A DNA stretch of 64,000 bases from Vicia villosa (Eukaryota; Streptophyta; Magnoliopsida; Fabales; Fabaceae), in NCBI RefSeq assembly GCF_029867415.1, contig NC_081181.1, positions 118,917,888-118,981,887 of the forward strand, given 5' to 3'. The notes beneath the pieces were generated by a model, which was not told where the DNA came from, searched no databases, and saw only the letters and a list, made by a program, of their open reading frames with translations. Shown here one piece after another: positions 37,399 to 47,175 of this stretch; the first letter of the stretch is position 1, and each line of letters begins with the position of its first letter. Made by a program: the position numbers and the translations under genes.

Positions 37399-38619
37399 GC
37401 AAGTAATTGTTGTTATGAGAATGATGTATTATCATTGTTGAATTGTTGTTATTACAACTTGTTGATGATGTATTGATGGAGTTGTGGGCCAATGTCCAAT
37501 ATTAATTTGATGTGATGCAATTATGCGATCATTTATGCCGATGTGGCTAGTATGTTTTGACGGTGAATGTGTGCTGTGTGCTTATTAATGCCTGTGTGGT
37601 AATTATGGTGTGATGTAATTGATAACGATGTTATTAATCGGTGATGTATCCTTTTGGATAGAATATAAACGATGTAACGTGAGTGTATGATCGTGTTATA
37701 TTGTTGATGATGTTGTTGTCGTGTAAAAGAGTCATATATTTGCACAGCATAACATTTCAATACGTTAATGGCGGAATGCTGTTAACAGATGGCCTGCGGG
37801 CATGGTTACCAGTAGGAGCTTAATGCTCGGTAACGGTATATTAGCCTGAGTGGCAAGAGGTCATCAGTGGGAGCTGCATGCTCGATGACGACAGCCTGCG
37901 GGCTTCCTGAGTGGAATAAAGTCCCAGCATAATGCTCGGCAGGTGTATTTGTCATAATGACAAGGAGGAGTTTTACTCCGGATTTCGTACCACATGCATA
38001 TGCATAGTCGAGTCTCATTCATCATCGTCAGTCTTTATAATTTATGTTACCATTCATGTGTCGCATTATTTATATATTGATTGTGGTTGACTTAGTGGAT
38101 TACTTTGTTGTATGATTATTGATGATACTTGTTGGCATTACTATAATTGTCATGCTTTAATTATGAATTATATTCTCACCCTTCTGCTGATTTGATGCTT
38201 GAGTGGCATCCTGCAGATTAGCCGCTTTGGGAGTCTTTTGGAAGAGGTAGTTCTCCAGTTGGTCTTGTCGGTCGCTCTGATACGTAACACCGGGGAGTCG
38301 GGAGTCTGTTGTTATTTATTTGTATATGACTCTTTGAACATGTATATGTGATGATGTGCTGATGTGTATAGTAAACGCTTTATTTTGGAAAACTCCTCTT
38401 TGAGAGTGAGAACTATACGTATATATTTATGTTCATATCTTCCGTGTGTTATGTATCATTTTATTGGCAAGTTTGTATGCTTTTGGCATCGCTGATGTCC
38501 GTTTGTTTTCTAGGTGTTTGTTTGGTTACTTAGTGTAACATCCTAATTGTGTTGTATGAAATTTTAAATACTCTGATATTTTCTTGCCTAAATGCTTTGG
38601 GTAGAATTGGGGTGTTACA
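37399..38619 (+). repeat. 3' LTR of element B, part 2
   Basis: Starts with the duplicated GCAAG and matches 27721-28941 almost base for base (for example GGCCTGCGGGCATGGTTACC). Ends GGGGTGTTACA. Confidence 0.93.
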
Positions 38620-38947
38620 ACACTTGCTGACACAGGCCGTGTCAGCCCCCTGACTTTCATCTCTTTTTCATTTTCTTGGCCACGCTTCATCCTGACACGG
38701 CCGGTGTTAGGTGACACTGGTGGTCGCGTCAGGCCTCCTGTAGCATGATTTTTCACTTCCTTCAAAAGTCCGCTTTTTGAACTTTTTCACATTGATTTGT
38801 CTCAATTTATTCTTTGAGCCTGCAAACAGTACAATATACAACCAAAGCATAAAATGTAGAAGAATAAAGTAAAACGCTTGACAATATAAAGAAAGGACGA
38901 CTAAAATCAACGGTAAATAAACGTGTAAAAACCACTGATTAGTGACA

Positions 38948-40621
38948 TGGATTCAAGATTTTGTTTGTTAGTCAAGTTGGAGTGCCTTGAGGGAGAATGA
39001 TCAGACATTGTAGATGTTTACTTCTCGAAGGATGAGGAGCAATGTAATGGCTGATGATATGTGAGTAGAGTGTAAATCCCGGATGTTTTCTGAAGGTGAT
39101 TGTTAAGTAAAAGGATGATTTTTGAAGATGGAACTTAGAAGTTGCGATGTATTAGCGTTGTTGGTGGACTGTGAAGTTATCAGTTTGAGTAGCCCTTGCG
39201 TATGATGTCGGCATTTGAACGGTGATAGAGTGACATATTGTTGTAGACTTTGTCGTGGGATCCTTATGAGTGATTGTAAAAGTTGATGAAGTTGTTGGAA
39301 TGTTTTGAATTGCGAATCAGAGTCGGAGAAGCAAGGAGATGAGTACGATTTCAAGAATGGTAGGTGTTGATACTAGTACAAAGGAATTTTTGTCCTGATG
39401 TAATCGTACGATGTGTGATAGTATGTTGTTGTATGATGTTGGTAATCGCATTTTCGGATAACCTTGGAGATTCGTATCTTGTATTCCGAGTATCGGATTG
39501 ATGTTCCATTTGAACCTATGCAGAGATAAAAATATATTCTATCCTATGAAATGTTCTTAATACAGGAGATGCATTCCTATATGGGGGAACTATGAAGTCG
39601 GTTACGAAACTAAAGGCTTTTGGGCATGGATGGTTGATACCGCAGTCATTTCCAGACGGGGTCAAGTGTAATATGTTGTTGGTGAATAAGTTGAGAGAAT
39701 GAGATGTTCGGCATTTAAAAGGATGTGAAAGTATCGGAGAAGAGTATAAAGATGCAGGTAATGCTGATTAACAATGATTAGAATGAAGATGCCCTTTTTA
39801 GGGAAGGTGCTCTTAAAAGGAATTAGAGTCGTGTTTGTGATGCCAAAGTGGCGGCATGTGTAACAGAAGAATTTGGAGAGGTTCTATCACTAAACCGATG
39901 TGGAACGACATGGTTGAGATTTCAACTGGAACGAGACGAATCATAATATATTGGTATAGTAGTAATTCCTGAGTTGGAGGATATTTAACCTTCGTGTGAT
40001 GCTAAGTGAATGCAATATGTACCGTGTAATATGTTGAGCATTGGTGCCTCATCGACAAGATCGGATGAGAGGAAAATTATGGGTGTATTTGTAAATCTCA
40101 AAGTAAATTATTGGATTATGATGCAGTAGGTGACTTGAATACCAGTTTTAAAGGAACTCTATTATAGTTTGGTAACGAGGGTTTATGCTCCATTATGGTT
40201 GTTGGCTATCTATTGAAAAATTGAGGAACTGATCACCCTTAATCTCTTGTTGATAGTAGACGAGATCGTGTTGGATGGTATAGACTTGTCTTGCTATCTT
40301 AATAGTATGTAAAGTAGTTGATGTTATATCGTGAGATTAGTCGCCCACCATTTAATGGAGAAGTGGCTAGGAAAGAGTTGGAAATGAGGACGGTGACTTA
40401 AGATGGATGATCATAGTTGCGCAGCTGAAGCGTGATGTGGCGCAGCAACTGTGCATACGACTCATGAGAAGTGAAGGATTAAGATATCAGATGCCTATAG
40501 GAATGATATGTCTTGATCTACATGTTTGATTTGGTGGATTGTGATTTAGGGATGATGTGCCAGGGTGCTATATTTCCTAGTAAATATTTGCTGATTTTAT
40601 AAGAAGATTATTGTGGTTGTT
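38948..40621 (+). pseudogene. Element A internal region, left remnant
   Basis: It begins at a point equivalent to about 29195 in element B (TTGTTAGTCAAGTTGGAGTG against TTGTTAATCAAGTTGGAGTG) and follows B's interior with gaps: GAGTAGCC.TG at about 39188, and GGCTATCTATTGA.AAATTGAGGA near 40203 matching B near 29660. No protein domain is readable. The primer-binding site and first 250 bp are absent. The Sirevirus copia interrupts it at 40627. Confidence 0.65.
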
Positions 40622-41208
40622 AATTGTGTTAGAACAAGATTTGTTCTTATCAATTATCTTAGTTTTGATGATAACAATAATATGAATTTTGCTTAAGATA
40701 ATATGGTACTCTAATCCAATGCAATTTCCCTTTCAGGAAATATATATAAAGAGTACGCATAATTCAGCGCTCAGAAGTTGTATCTCAAATGGTTCAGCAT
40801 GCAACATCAGAACATGGTCTGGCAAGACATCAGAAGATGGTCGAAGCAGAATCAGAACATGGGTCTATGGAAGCATCGGAAGAACATGAGATCAGAAGCA
40901 CTGAAGATCAGAAGATGGTATCACGCTCAGAAGCACTTCAAGGTCAGAAGATCAGAAGATGCTATGCACCAAGCTGTTTTGACTCTGATGATATTCAAAC
41001 GTAGTATTCACAAACATCAGATCAGAAGGAAGTACAGGTGGCAGACTACGCTGACTGACAAAAGGAACGTTAAAAGCTACTAAAGGCTACGTCAGTAGAC
41101 ACAGCGTGAACAAGGCTCGAGGTAGTTGACAAAAGCGTATAACATTAAGTGCAATGCTGTACGGAACACGCAAAGCATTAAATGCATTCAACGGTCATCT
41201 TCTCAACG

Positions 41209-41220
41209 CCTATAAATATG
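41209..41220 (+). promoter_or_regulatory. TATA box of the Sirevirus 5' LTR
   Basis: CCTATAAATATG in the 5' LTR, about 760 nt before the gag ATG. The same sequence is in the 3' LTR at about 49669-49680. Transcription start expected about 30 nt downstream. Confidence 0.7.
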
Positions 41221-41447
41221 AAGTTCTGATGAGAAGCAAGGTTAACGATTCTGCACCAAAACAACTTATATCAAACTTGCTGAAACGCTGTTCAAATCTA
41301 AACTCAGAATCTTCATCAACTCACTACATTGCTGTTGTAATATTTTAGTGAGATTAAGCTTAAACGTTAAGAGAAATATCACAGTTGTGATTATCGCTTT
41401 TGAGAAGCATTTGTAATACTCTTAGAATTACATTAAGTTGTAAGGAA

Positions 41448-41690
41448 CTAGAGTGATCAGTGTGATCAGTATACTCTAGGAAGTCTTAGCAGTTGGCTGA
41501 GCAGTTTGTAACTAGAGTGATCGTGTTGATCAGAATACTCTAGGGAAGTCTTAGGAGTGAACTAAGCCTAGAGTGATCGTGTTGATCAGTAGACTCTAGA
41601 AAAGTCTTAGAGGGTATCTAAGCAGTTGTTCCTGGAGTGATCAGTGTGTGATCAGAAGACTCTAGAAGACTTAGTTGCGGACTAAGTGGA
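41448..41690 (+). repeat. Palindromic CTAGAGTGATC repeats in the 5' LTR
   Basis: Four units start at 41448, 41512, 41568 and 41632. Each pairs CTAGAGTGATC on the left with GATCAG.A.ACTCTAG on the right, then AAGTCTTAG. An identical array lies in the 3' LTR at 49908-50150. Being downstream of the TATA box, it should be in the transcript leader. Confidence 0.9.
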
Positions 41691-41885
41691 AAACCATTGT
41701 AATCCGTGCGATTAGTGGATTAAATCCTCAGTTGAGGTAAATCATCTCTGCGGGGGTGGACTGGAGTAGCTTCGTTAACAGCGAACCAAGATAAAAATAA
41801 TTGTGCAATTTATTTTTATCGTCCAAGATTTAAAGTCACACTTATTCAATCCCCCCCCTTTCTAAGTGTTTTTCTATCCTTCAAT

Positions 41886-41897
41886 TGGCATCAGAGC
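41886..41897 (+). promoter_or_regulatory. Primer-binding site (initiator tRNA-Met type)
   Basis: TGGCATCAGAGC, one mismatch from TGGTATCAGAGC, the 3'-end complement of plant initiator tRNA-Met. It starts 2 nt after the LTR. Confidence 0.85.
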
Positions 41898-41970
41898 GCC
41901 GGTTCTAAGGTGCAAGCACTTAACCGTGTTTAGAAAAGATTCAGGAAGAGAAAAACGCTTCATTTAAAAG

Positions 41971-43890
41971 ATGGTTGATGAAAGTGAAAAGTCTACATCT
42001 ACACCTGCATCTACATCTGGCTCTGCTGAGCAATACAACGGTAACAATGGTTATACTAGACCGCCGGTATTTGATGGTGAAAACTTTGAATACTGGAAAG
42101 ATAAACTGGAAAGTTACTTTCTGGGTCTAGATGGTGATCTATGGGATCTTCTAATGGATGGTTACAAACATCCAGTAAATGCCAGTGGCGTGAAGCTGTC
42201 AAGGCAAGAAATGAATGATGATCAAAAGAAGCTTTTCAGGAATCATCATAAATGTAGAACTGTTTTGCTGAATGCTATCTCTCATGCTGAGTATGAGAAG
42301 ATATCTAACAGGGAAACGGCCTATGACATATATGAGTCCTTGAAAATGACTCATGAAGGAAATGCTCAAGTCAAGGAGACAAAAGCTCTTGCCTTAATCC
42401 AGAAGTATGAAGCCTTCAAGATGGAGGATGATGAAGACATTGAAAAGATGTTTTCGAGATTTCAAACTCTGACTGCTGGATTGAGAGTTCTTGACAAAGG
42501 ATACACCAAGGCTGATCATGTGAAGAAGATCATCAGAAGCTTACCCAGAAGATGGGGTCCTATGGTGACTGCATTCAAGATTGCAAAGAATCTGAATGAA
42601 GTTTCTCTGGAAGAGCTGATCAGTGCCTTGAGAAGCCATGAAATTGAGCTGGATGCAAATGAGCCTCAAAAGAAAGGTAAGTCTATTGCATTAAAATCTA
42701 ATATCAAGAAATGCACTAACGCTTTTCAGGCCAAAGAAGAAGATCCTGAAGAATCTGAATCTGAAGAAGAAGATGAACTGTCCATGATCTCCAGAAGGCT
42801 AAATCAACTCTGGAAGACCAAGCAAAGGAAGTTCAGAGGCTTCAGAAGTTCAAGGAAATTTGAACGTGGAGAATCTTCTGACGAAAGAAGATTTGACAAG
42901 AAGAAGGTCATGTGCTATGAATGCAATGAGCCTGGACACTACAAGAATGAATGTCCAAATCTTCAGAAGGAAAGTCCCAAGAAAAAGTTTCATAAGAAGA
43001 AAGGTCTTATGGCAACCTGGGATGAGTCAGAAGATGATTCAGAAGATGAGCAGGCCAACTGTGCGCTGATGGCGACAGAAGATGACGGATCAGAATCTAC
43101 ATCAGAATCAGATTCTGAAGAGGTATTTTCTGAACTTACTAGAGATGAGTTAGTTTCCGGTCTAACTGAACTTCTGGAACTCAAGTCTCAGATTAGTCTC
43201 AAATTCAAAAAGCTGAAAAAGCAATTTGAATTTGAAACAAAGAAGCTTGAGTTGGAGAATTCTGAATTAAAAGAAAAACTTTTAAAATTATCCAATAATG
43301 TTGGATCTCCTTCTGATTCAGAAAAATCCACTCCTAGTCTAAACCATATTCTGAAAGAATATGATTTAAGTTTCAGGAAGTTCTTATCTAGAAGTATTGG
43401 CAGAAGTCAGCTAGCTTCTATGATATATGCTGTGTCTGGAAACAAAAGAGTAGGCATTGGTTTTGAGGGTGAAACCCCATACAAACTTGAACCTGTTGAT
43501 GAAATGAAAATTACATACAAGCCATTGTATGATCAGTTCAAGTATGGCCACTCTCATGATATTAGGCACACTTCACATGCTCAAAGTTTTCACATAACAC
43601 ACACCAAGAAGCATGTGACACAACCTAGGAAATATCATGAAACTCATATTAAAAATTATCATGCTGTTCCTCCTATTGCTTATAATGTCAAACCCAAGTT
43701 CAATCAGAACTTGAGAAAATCTAACAAGAAAGGACCCAAGAAAATGTGGGTACCTAAGGATAAGATTATTCCTATTGCAGATATCCTTGGCTGCAAGAAG
43801 GACAAAGCACAACATGTCATGGTACCTGGACTCTGGATGCTCACGACACATGACAGGAAGAAGGTCTATGTTCCAAGACCTGGTGCTTAA
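41971..43890 (+). CDS. gag: Gag of the Sirevirus copia element
   Basis: 639 aa from an ATG 87 nt after the 5' LTR. Gag forms the cytoplasmic particle that packages element RNA. The N-terminal third has copia gag wording (FDGENFEYWKDKLESYFLG near residue 30; KMEDDEDIEKMFSRFQTL near 150). A single zinc knuckle CYECNEPGHYKNEC (about 315-328, CX2CX4HX4C) binds nucleic acid. Acidic, Ser-rich stretches flank it, and a Lys/Glu coiled-coil-like region follows (about 400-450). The last 40 residues are in a frame that overlaps the protease, whose true wording is in another frame, so the final C-terminus probably depends on how gag passes into pol. No stop interrupts it. Confidence 0.93.
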   Translation: MVDESEKSTSTPASTSGSAEQYNGNNGYTRPPVFDGENFEYWKDKLESYFLGLDGDLWDLLMDGYKHPVNASGVKLSRQEMNDDQKKLFRNHHKCRTVLLNAISHAEYEKISNRETAYDIYESLKMTHEGNAQVKETKALALIQKYEAFKMEDDEDIEKMFSRFQTLTAGLRVLDKGYTKADHVKKIIRSLPRRWGPMVTAFKIAKNLNEVSLEELISALRSHEIELDANEPQKKGKSIALKSNIKKCTNAFQAKEEDPEESESEEEDELSMISRRLNQLWKTKQRKFRGFRSSRKFERGESSDERRFDKKKVMCYECNEPGHYKNECPNLQKESPKKKFHKKKGLMATWDESEDDSEDEQANCALMATEDDGSESTSESDSEEVFSELTRDELVSGLTELLELKSQISLKFKKLKKQFEFETKKLELENSELKEKLLKLSNNVGSPSDSEKSTPSLNHILKEYDLSFRKFLSRSIGRSQLASMIYAVSGNKRVGIGFEGETPYKLEPVDEMKITYKPLYDQFKYGHSHDIRHTSHAQSFHITHTKKHVTQPRKYHETHIKNYHAVPPIAYNVKPKFNQNLRKSNKKGPKKMWVPKDKIIPIADILGCKKDKAQHVMVPGLWMLTTHDRKKVYVPRPGA

Positions 43891-45238
43891 GTCTGGAGGA
43901 GAAGTCAAGTTTGGAGGAGATCAGAAGGGCAAGATAATTGGCTCTGGAACTATAAAGTCTGGTAACTCTCCTTCCATTTCTAATGTACTTCTTGTTGAAG
44001 GATTAACTCATAACCTCTTATCTATCAGTCAATTGAGTGACAATGGTTATGATATAATCTTTAATCAAAAGTCTTGCAAGGCTGTAAATCAGAAGGATGG
44101 CTCAATCCTATTTACAGGCAAGAGGAAGAACAACATTTATAAGACAGATCTGCAAGATCTTATGAGTCAGAAGGTGACCTGCCTTATGTCTGTTTCTGAA
44201 GAGCAGTGGGTCTGGCACAGAAGATTAGGTCATGCTAGTTTGAGAAATATTTCTCAGATTAACAAACTGAATCTGGTCAGAGGACTCCCTAATCTGAAAT
44301 TCAAATCAGATGCTCTTTGTGAAGCATGTCAGAAGGGCAAGTTCTCCAAACCTGCATTCAAGTCTAAGAATGTTGTTTCTACCTCAAGGCCATTAGAACT
44401 CTTGCACATTGATCTGTTTGGACCAGTCAAAACAGCATCTGTCAGAGGAAAGAAATATGGATTAGTCATCGTAGATGATTTTAGCCGCTGGACTTGGGTA
44501 AAATTCTTAAAACACAAGGATGAGACTCATTCAGTGTTCTTTGATTTCTGCATTCAGATTCAATCTGAAAAAGAGTGTAAAATCATAAAGGTCAGAAGTG
44601 ATCATGGTGGTGAATTTGAGAACGGATCCTTTGAAGAATTCTTCAAAGAGAATGGTATTGCCCATGATTTCTCTTGTCCTAGAACTCCACAGCAAAATGG
44701 GGTTGTAGAACGAAAGAATAGGACTCTGCAAGAAATGGCCAGAACCATGATCAATGAAACCAATATGGCTAAGCATTTCTGGGCAGAAGCAATAAACACT
44801 GCATGCTATATTCAGAATAGAATCTCTATCAGACCTATTCTAAATAAGACTCCTTATGAATTGTGGAAGAATAGAAAGCCCAACATTTCATATTTCCATC
44901 CTTTTGGATGTGTATGCTTTATTCTGAACACTAAAGATCATCTTGGTAAGTTTGATTCCAAAGCTCAAAAGTGTTTCCTTCTTGGATATTCTGAACGCTC
45001 AAAAGGCTACAGAGTATACAATACTGAAACATTGGTTGTAGAAGAATCAATCAATATCAGGTTTGATGATAAGCTTGGTTCTGAAAAACCAAAGCAGTTT
45101 GATAATTTTGCAGATTGTGATATTGATATATCAGAAGTTGTTGAGCCAAGAAGCAACGCATCAGAAGCAGAGCTCCTCAGAAGCAAAGAACCAGAAGATC
45201 AAGTATCAGCTTCTCTGGAGGATCTAAGTATTTCTTAA
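43775..45238 (+). CDS. pol: Protease and integrase part of Sirevirus pol
   Basis: 487 codons, open from a TTG; no natural start, so expression likely needs a shift from gag, which it overlaps by 116 nt in the +1 frame. Aspartic protease: WYLDSGCSRHMTG (catalytic DSG at about 19-21). Integrase: zinc-binding HHCC (HRRLGHAS near 150, CEACQKGK near 190), then the catalytic core with HIDLFGP, VRSDHGGEFE and the glutamate in NGVVERKNRT (about 210-320), and a copia-type C-terminal block (FDSKAQKCFLLGYSERSKGY near 390). The frame ends at TAA 45236-45238 although coding wording continues in the same frame beyond it. Confidence 0.93.
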   Translation: MQISLAARRTKHNMSWYLDSGCSRHMTGRRSMFQDLVLKSGGEVKFGGDQKGKIIGSGTIKSGNSPSISNVLLVEGLTHNLLSISQLSDNGYDIIFNQKSCKAVNQKDGSILFTGKRKNNIYKTDLQDLMSQKVTCLMSVSEEQWVWHRRLGHASLRNISQINKLNLVRGLPNLKFKSDALCEACQKGKFSKPAFKSKNVVSTSRPLELLHIDLFGPVKTASVRGKKYGLVIVDDFSRWTWVKFLKHKDETHSVFFDFCIQIQSEKECKIIKVRSDHGGEFENGSFEEFFKENGIAHDFSCPRTPQQNGVVERKNRTLQEMARTMINETNMAKHFWAEAINTACYIQNRISIRPILNKTPYELWKNRKPNISYFHPFGCVCFILNTKDHLGKFDSKAQKCFLLGYSERSKGYRVYNTETLVVEESINIRFDDKLGSEKPKQFDNFADCDIDISEVVEPRSNASEAELLRSKEPEDQVSASLEDLSIS

Positions 45239-46909
45239 GAACCATCTGTCAGAAGATCATCCAGACTCATCTCTGGTCATTCAGAAGATGTCATTCTTGG
45301 AAAGAAGGATGATCCAATCAGAACAAGAGCATTCCTTAAGAACAATGCAGACTGCCAATTAGGTCTTGTATCTTTGATCGAGCCAACTTCTGTTGATCAT
45401 GCTCTAGAAGATCCAGACTGGATAATTGCTATGCAAGAAGAACTGAATCAGTTTACAAGGAATGATGTTTGGGATCTTGTTCCTAGACCAGATGGATTCA
45501 ATATAATTGGTACAAAATGGGTCTTCAGAAACAAGCTCAGTGAGAAAGGTGAAGTGGTAAGAAACAAAGCCAGACTGGTGGCTCAGGGTTATAGTCAGCA
45601 AGAAGGGATTGATTATACAGAAACCTTTGCACCAGTGGCCAGGTTAGAATCTATTCGGCTATTAATTTCTTTTGCCACTCAACATAACATCACTCTCTAT
45701 CAAATGGATGTTAAGAGTGCCTTCTTAAATGGTTATATAGATGAAGAAGTTTATGTCCATCAACCTCCTGGTTTTGAAGACTCTATGTCTCCGAATCATG
45801 TGTTTAAACTAAAGAAATCATTATATGGATTGAAGCAAGCTCCCAGAGCTTGGTATGAACGCTTAAGTTCTTTCCTTCTAGATAATGGTTTCACTAGAGG
45901 AAAAGTGGACACTACTCTCTTTTGTAAAACCTTTGAAAAGGATATTTTAATTTGTCAAATATATGTAGATGATATTATTTTTGGAACATCTAATGCTACA
46001 CTTGGAAAGGAGTTTGCTGAGTCTATGCAGGCTGAGTTTGAAATGAGCATGATGGGAGAACTCAAGTATTTCCTTGGAATACAAATAAATCAAACATCAG
46101 AAGGAACATATGTTCACCAAACCAAGTATGTGAAGGAACTTCTAAAGAAGTTTAATCTTCTGGACTGCAAAGAAGCCAAAACTCCTATGCATCCAACATG
46201 CATCCTAGGTAAGGATGAGGTAAGTAAGAAGGTAGATCAGAAGTTATACAGAGGTATGATTGGATCTCTTCTATATCTGACTGCTTCTAGACCTGACATT
46301 CTGTTCAGTGTTTGTTTGTGTGCTAGATTCCAATCAGATCCTAGAGAATCTCATTTAACTGCTGTTAAGAGAATTCTAAGGTATCTGAAAGGTACTACTA
46401 ATGTTGGCTTAGTTTACAGAAAATCTAAAGAATACAACTTAGTAGGATTCTGCGATGCTGATTATGCTGGAGACAGAATTGAAAGAAAAAGTACTTCAGG
46501 AAGTTGCCAATTTCTTGGAAGTCATTTGATCTCCTGGTACAGCAAGAAGCAAGCAACTATTGCTCTATCAACGACAGAAGCAGAATATGTAGCTGCTGCT
46601 GGTTGTAGTACACAGATGCTCTGGATGAAGAGTCAGTTAGAAGATTATCAGATATCTGAGAGTAACATTCCTATATTCTGTGATAATACTTCTGCTATAT
46701 GTTTATCTAAGAATCCTATTCTTCATTCAAAAGCTAAACATATTGAGATTAAACATCATTTCATAAGGGACTATGTTCAGAAGGGTGTCATATCTTTAAA
46801 CTTTGTTGATACAGACCATCAATGGGCTGATATCTTTACAAAACCCCTGGCTGAAGATAGGTTTAAGTTCATTCTGAAGAACATCAGTATGGATTTATGC
46901 CCAGAATGA
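45239..46909 (+). CDS. pol: Reverse transcriptase-RNase H part of Sirevirus pol
   Basis: In the same frame as the integrase part, separated from it only by TAA at 45236-45238; open to TGA at 46909. The first start-like codon is TTG at 45374 (511 codons). RT: WVFRNKLSEKGEV, ARLVAQGYSQQEGIDY, QMDVKSAFLNGY, SLYGLKQAPRAWY and the catalytic YVDDIIFG (about 197-204 of the 511). RNase H: FCDADYAGD (about 358), ALSTTEAEYVAAAG (about 398) and DNTSAICLSKNP (about 436). It converts element RNA to DNA inside the particle. All catalytic motifs look intact, so the upstream stop is the main visible lesion. Confidence 0.93.
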   Translation, partial: EPSVRRSSRLISGHSEDVILGKKDDPIRTRAFLKNNADCQLGLVSLIEPTSVDHALEDPDWIIAMQEELNQFTRNDVWDLVPRPDGFNIIGTKWVFRNKLSEKGEVVRNKARLVAQGYSQQEGIDYTETFAPVARLESIRLLISFATQHNITLYQMDVKSAFLNGYIDEEVYVHQPPGFEDSMSPNHVFKLKKSLYGLKQAPRAWYERLSSFLLDNGFTRGKVDTTLFCKTFEKDILICQIYVDDIIFGTSNATLGKEFAESMQAEFEMSMMGELKYFLGIQINQTSEGTYVHQTKYVKELLKKFNLLDCKEAKTPMHPTCILGKDEVSKKVDQKLYRGMIGSLLYLTASRPDILFSVCLCARFQSDPRESHLTAVKRILRYLKGTTNVGLVYRKSKEYNLVGFCDADYAGDRIERKSTSGSCQFLGSHLISWYSKKQATIALSTTEAEYVAAAGCSTQMLWMKSQLEDYQISESNIPIFCDNTSAICLSKNPILHSKAKHIEIKHHFIRDYVQKGVISLNFVDTDHQWADIFTKPLAEDRFKFILKNISMDLCPE

Positions 46910-47175
46910 GAAGATGAGAAGTTCTCATGTATGAGTATCTTCTGAAATGAATGTGGAACTTTTTTTTTTGTCAGAAGTTCTGATTGAAATCTTTTAGAAA
47001 TTATGATTCGGTTATTACTAACGTTTCATTGTCTAAGTTGATTCAGAACCTCTTTTAAAGCAAAACAGCTGTTACGTTTTATCTCGGGATGGTAAACCTG
47101 CTGTTACTATTCATGGATAAGCGCGCGTGTAGTTGAAGGGACGCCGACCATAGGTAACTGTGCTAGTCACCTCAT

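Larger units (their letters stand above)
26344..38619 (+). mobile_element. Ty3/gypsy element B (Tekay/Del-like), TSD ACACT
   Basis: LTRs 26344-28941 and 32246-38619 both start TGTAACGCTCGG and end GGGGTGTTACA. Perfect 5-bp TSDs ACACT flank it (26339-26343 and 38620-38624). The primer-binding site TGGTATCAGAGC (28946-28957, initiator tRNA-Met type) and the polypurine tract AGTGGGGGAGAG (32232-32243) are in place. The interior is only 3.3 kb against about 5 kb for autonomous relatives and has decayed RT, RNase H and integrase. The 3' LTR is enlarged by a solo LTR. LTR termini and integrase wording fit Tekay/Del chromoviruses; no chromodomain is readable. Confidence 0.93.
24716..38947 (-). mobile_element. 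Second Athila-like LTR, split by element B (solo or truncated)
   Basis: Left piece 24716-26343 (starts TGTCCATTAGTCGG) and right piece 38625-38947 (ends GATTAGTGACA) form one LTR of about 1.95 kb once element B and its ACACT duplication are removed. On minus it runs TGTCACTAATC to CTAATGGACA. A TATA box (minus CACTATAAATAC, about 25896-25907) and a U5-like GTGCACTTGCAGTTTTCC near 24735 set the orientation. No primer-binding site follows, and the flanks (TTATG, TGGAT) do not form a TSD, so a plain solo LTR is not fully supported. Confidence 0.6.
40627..41883 (+). repeat. 5' LTR of the Sirevirus
   Basis: 1257 bp. A TATA box (CCTATAAATATG) lies at about 41209-41220. Upstream, TCAGAAG recurs many times; downstream lies a four-unit palindromic repeat (41448-41690). 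It ends in a C-run, then CTTTCTAAGTG and TTCTATCCTTCA. Confidence 0.97.
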
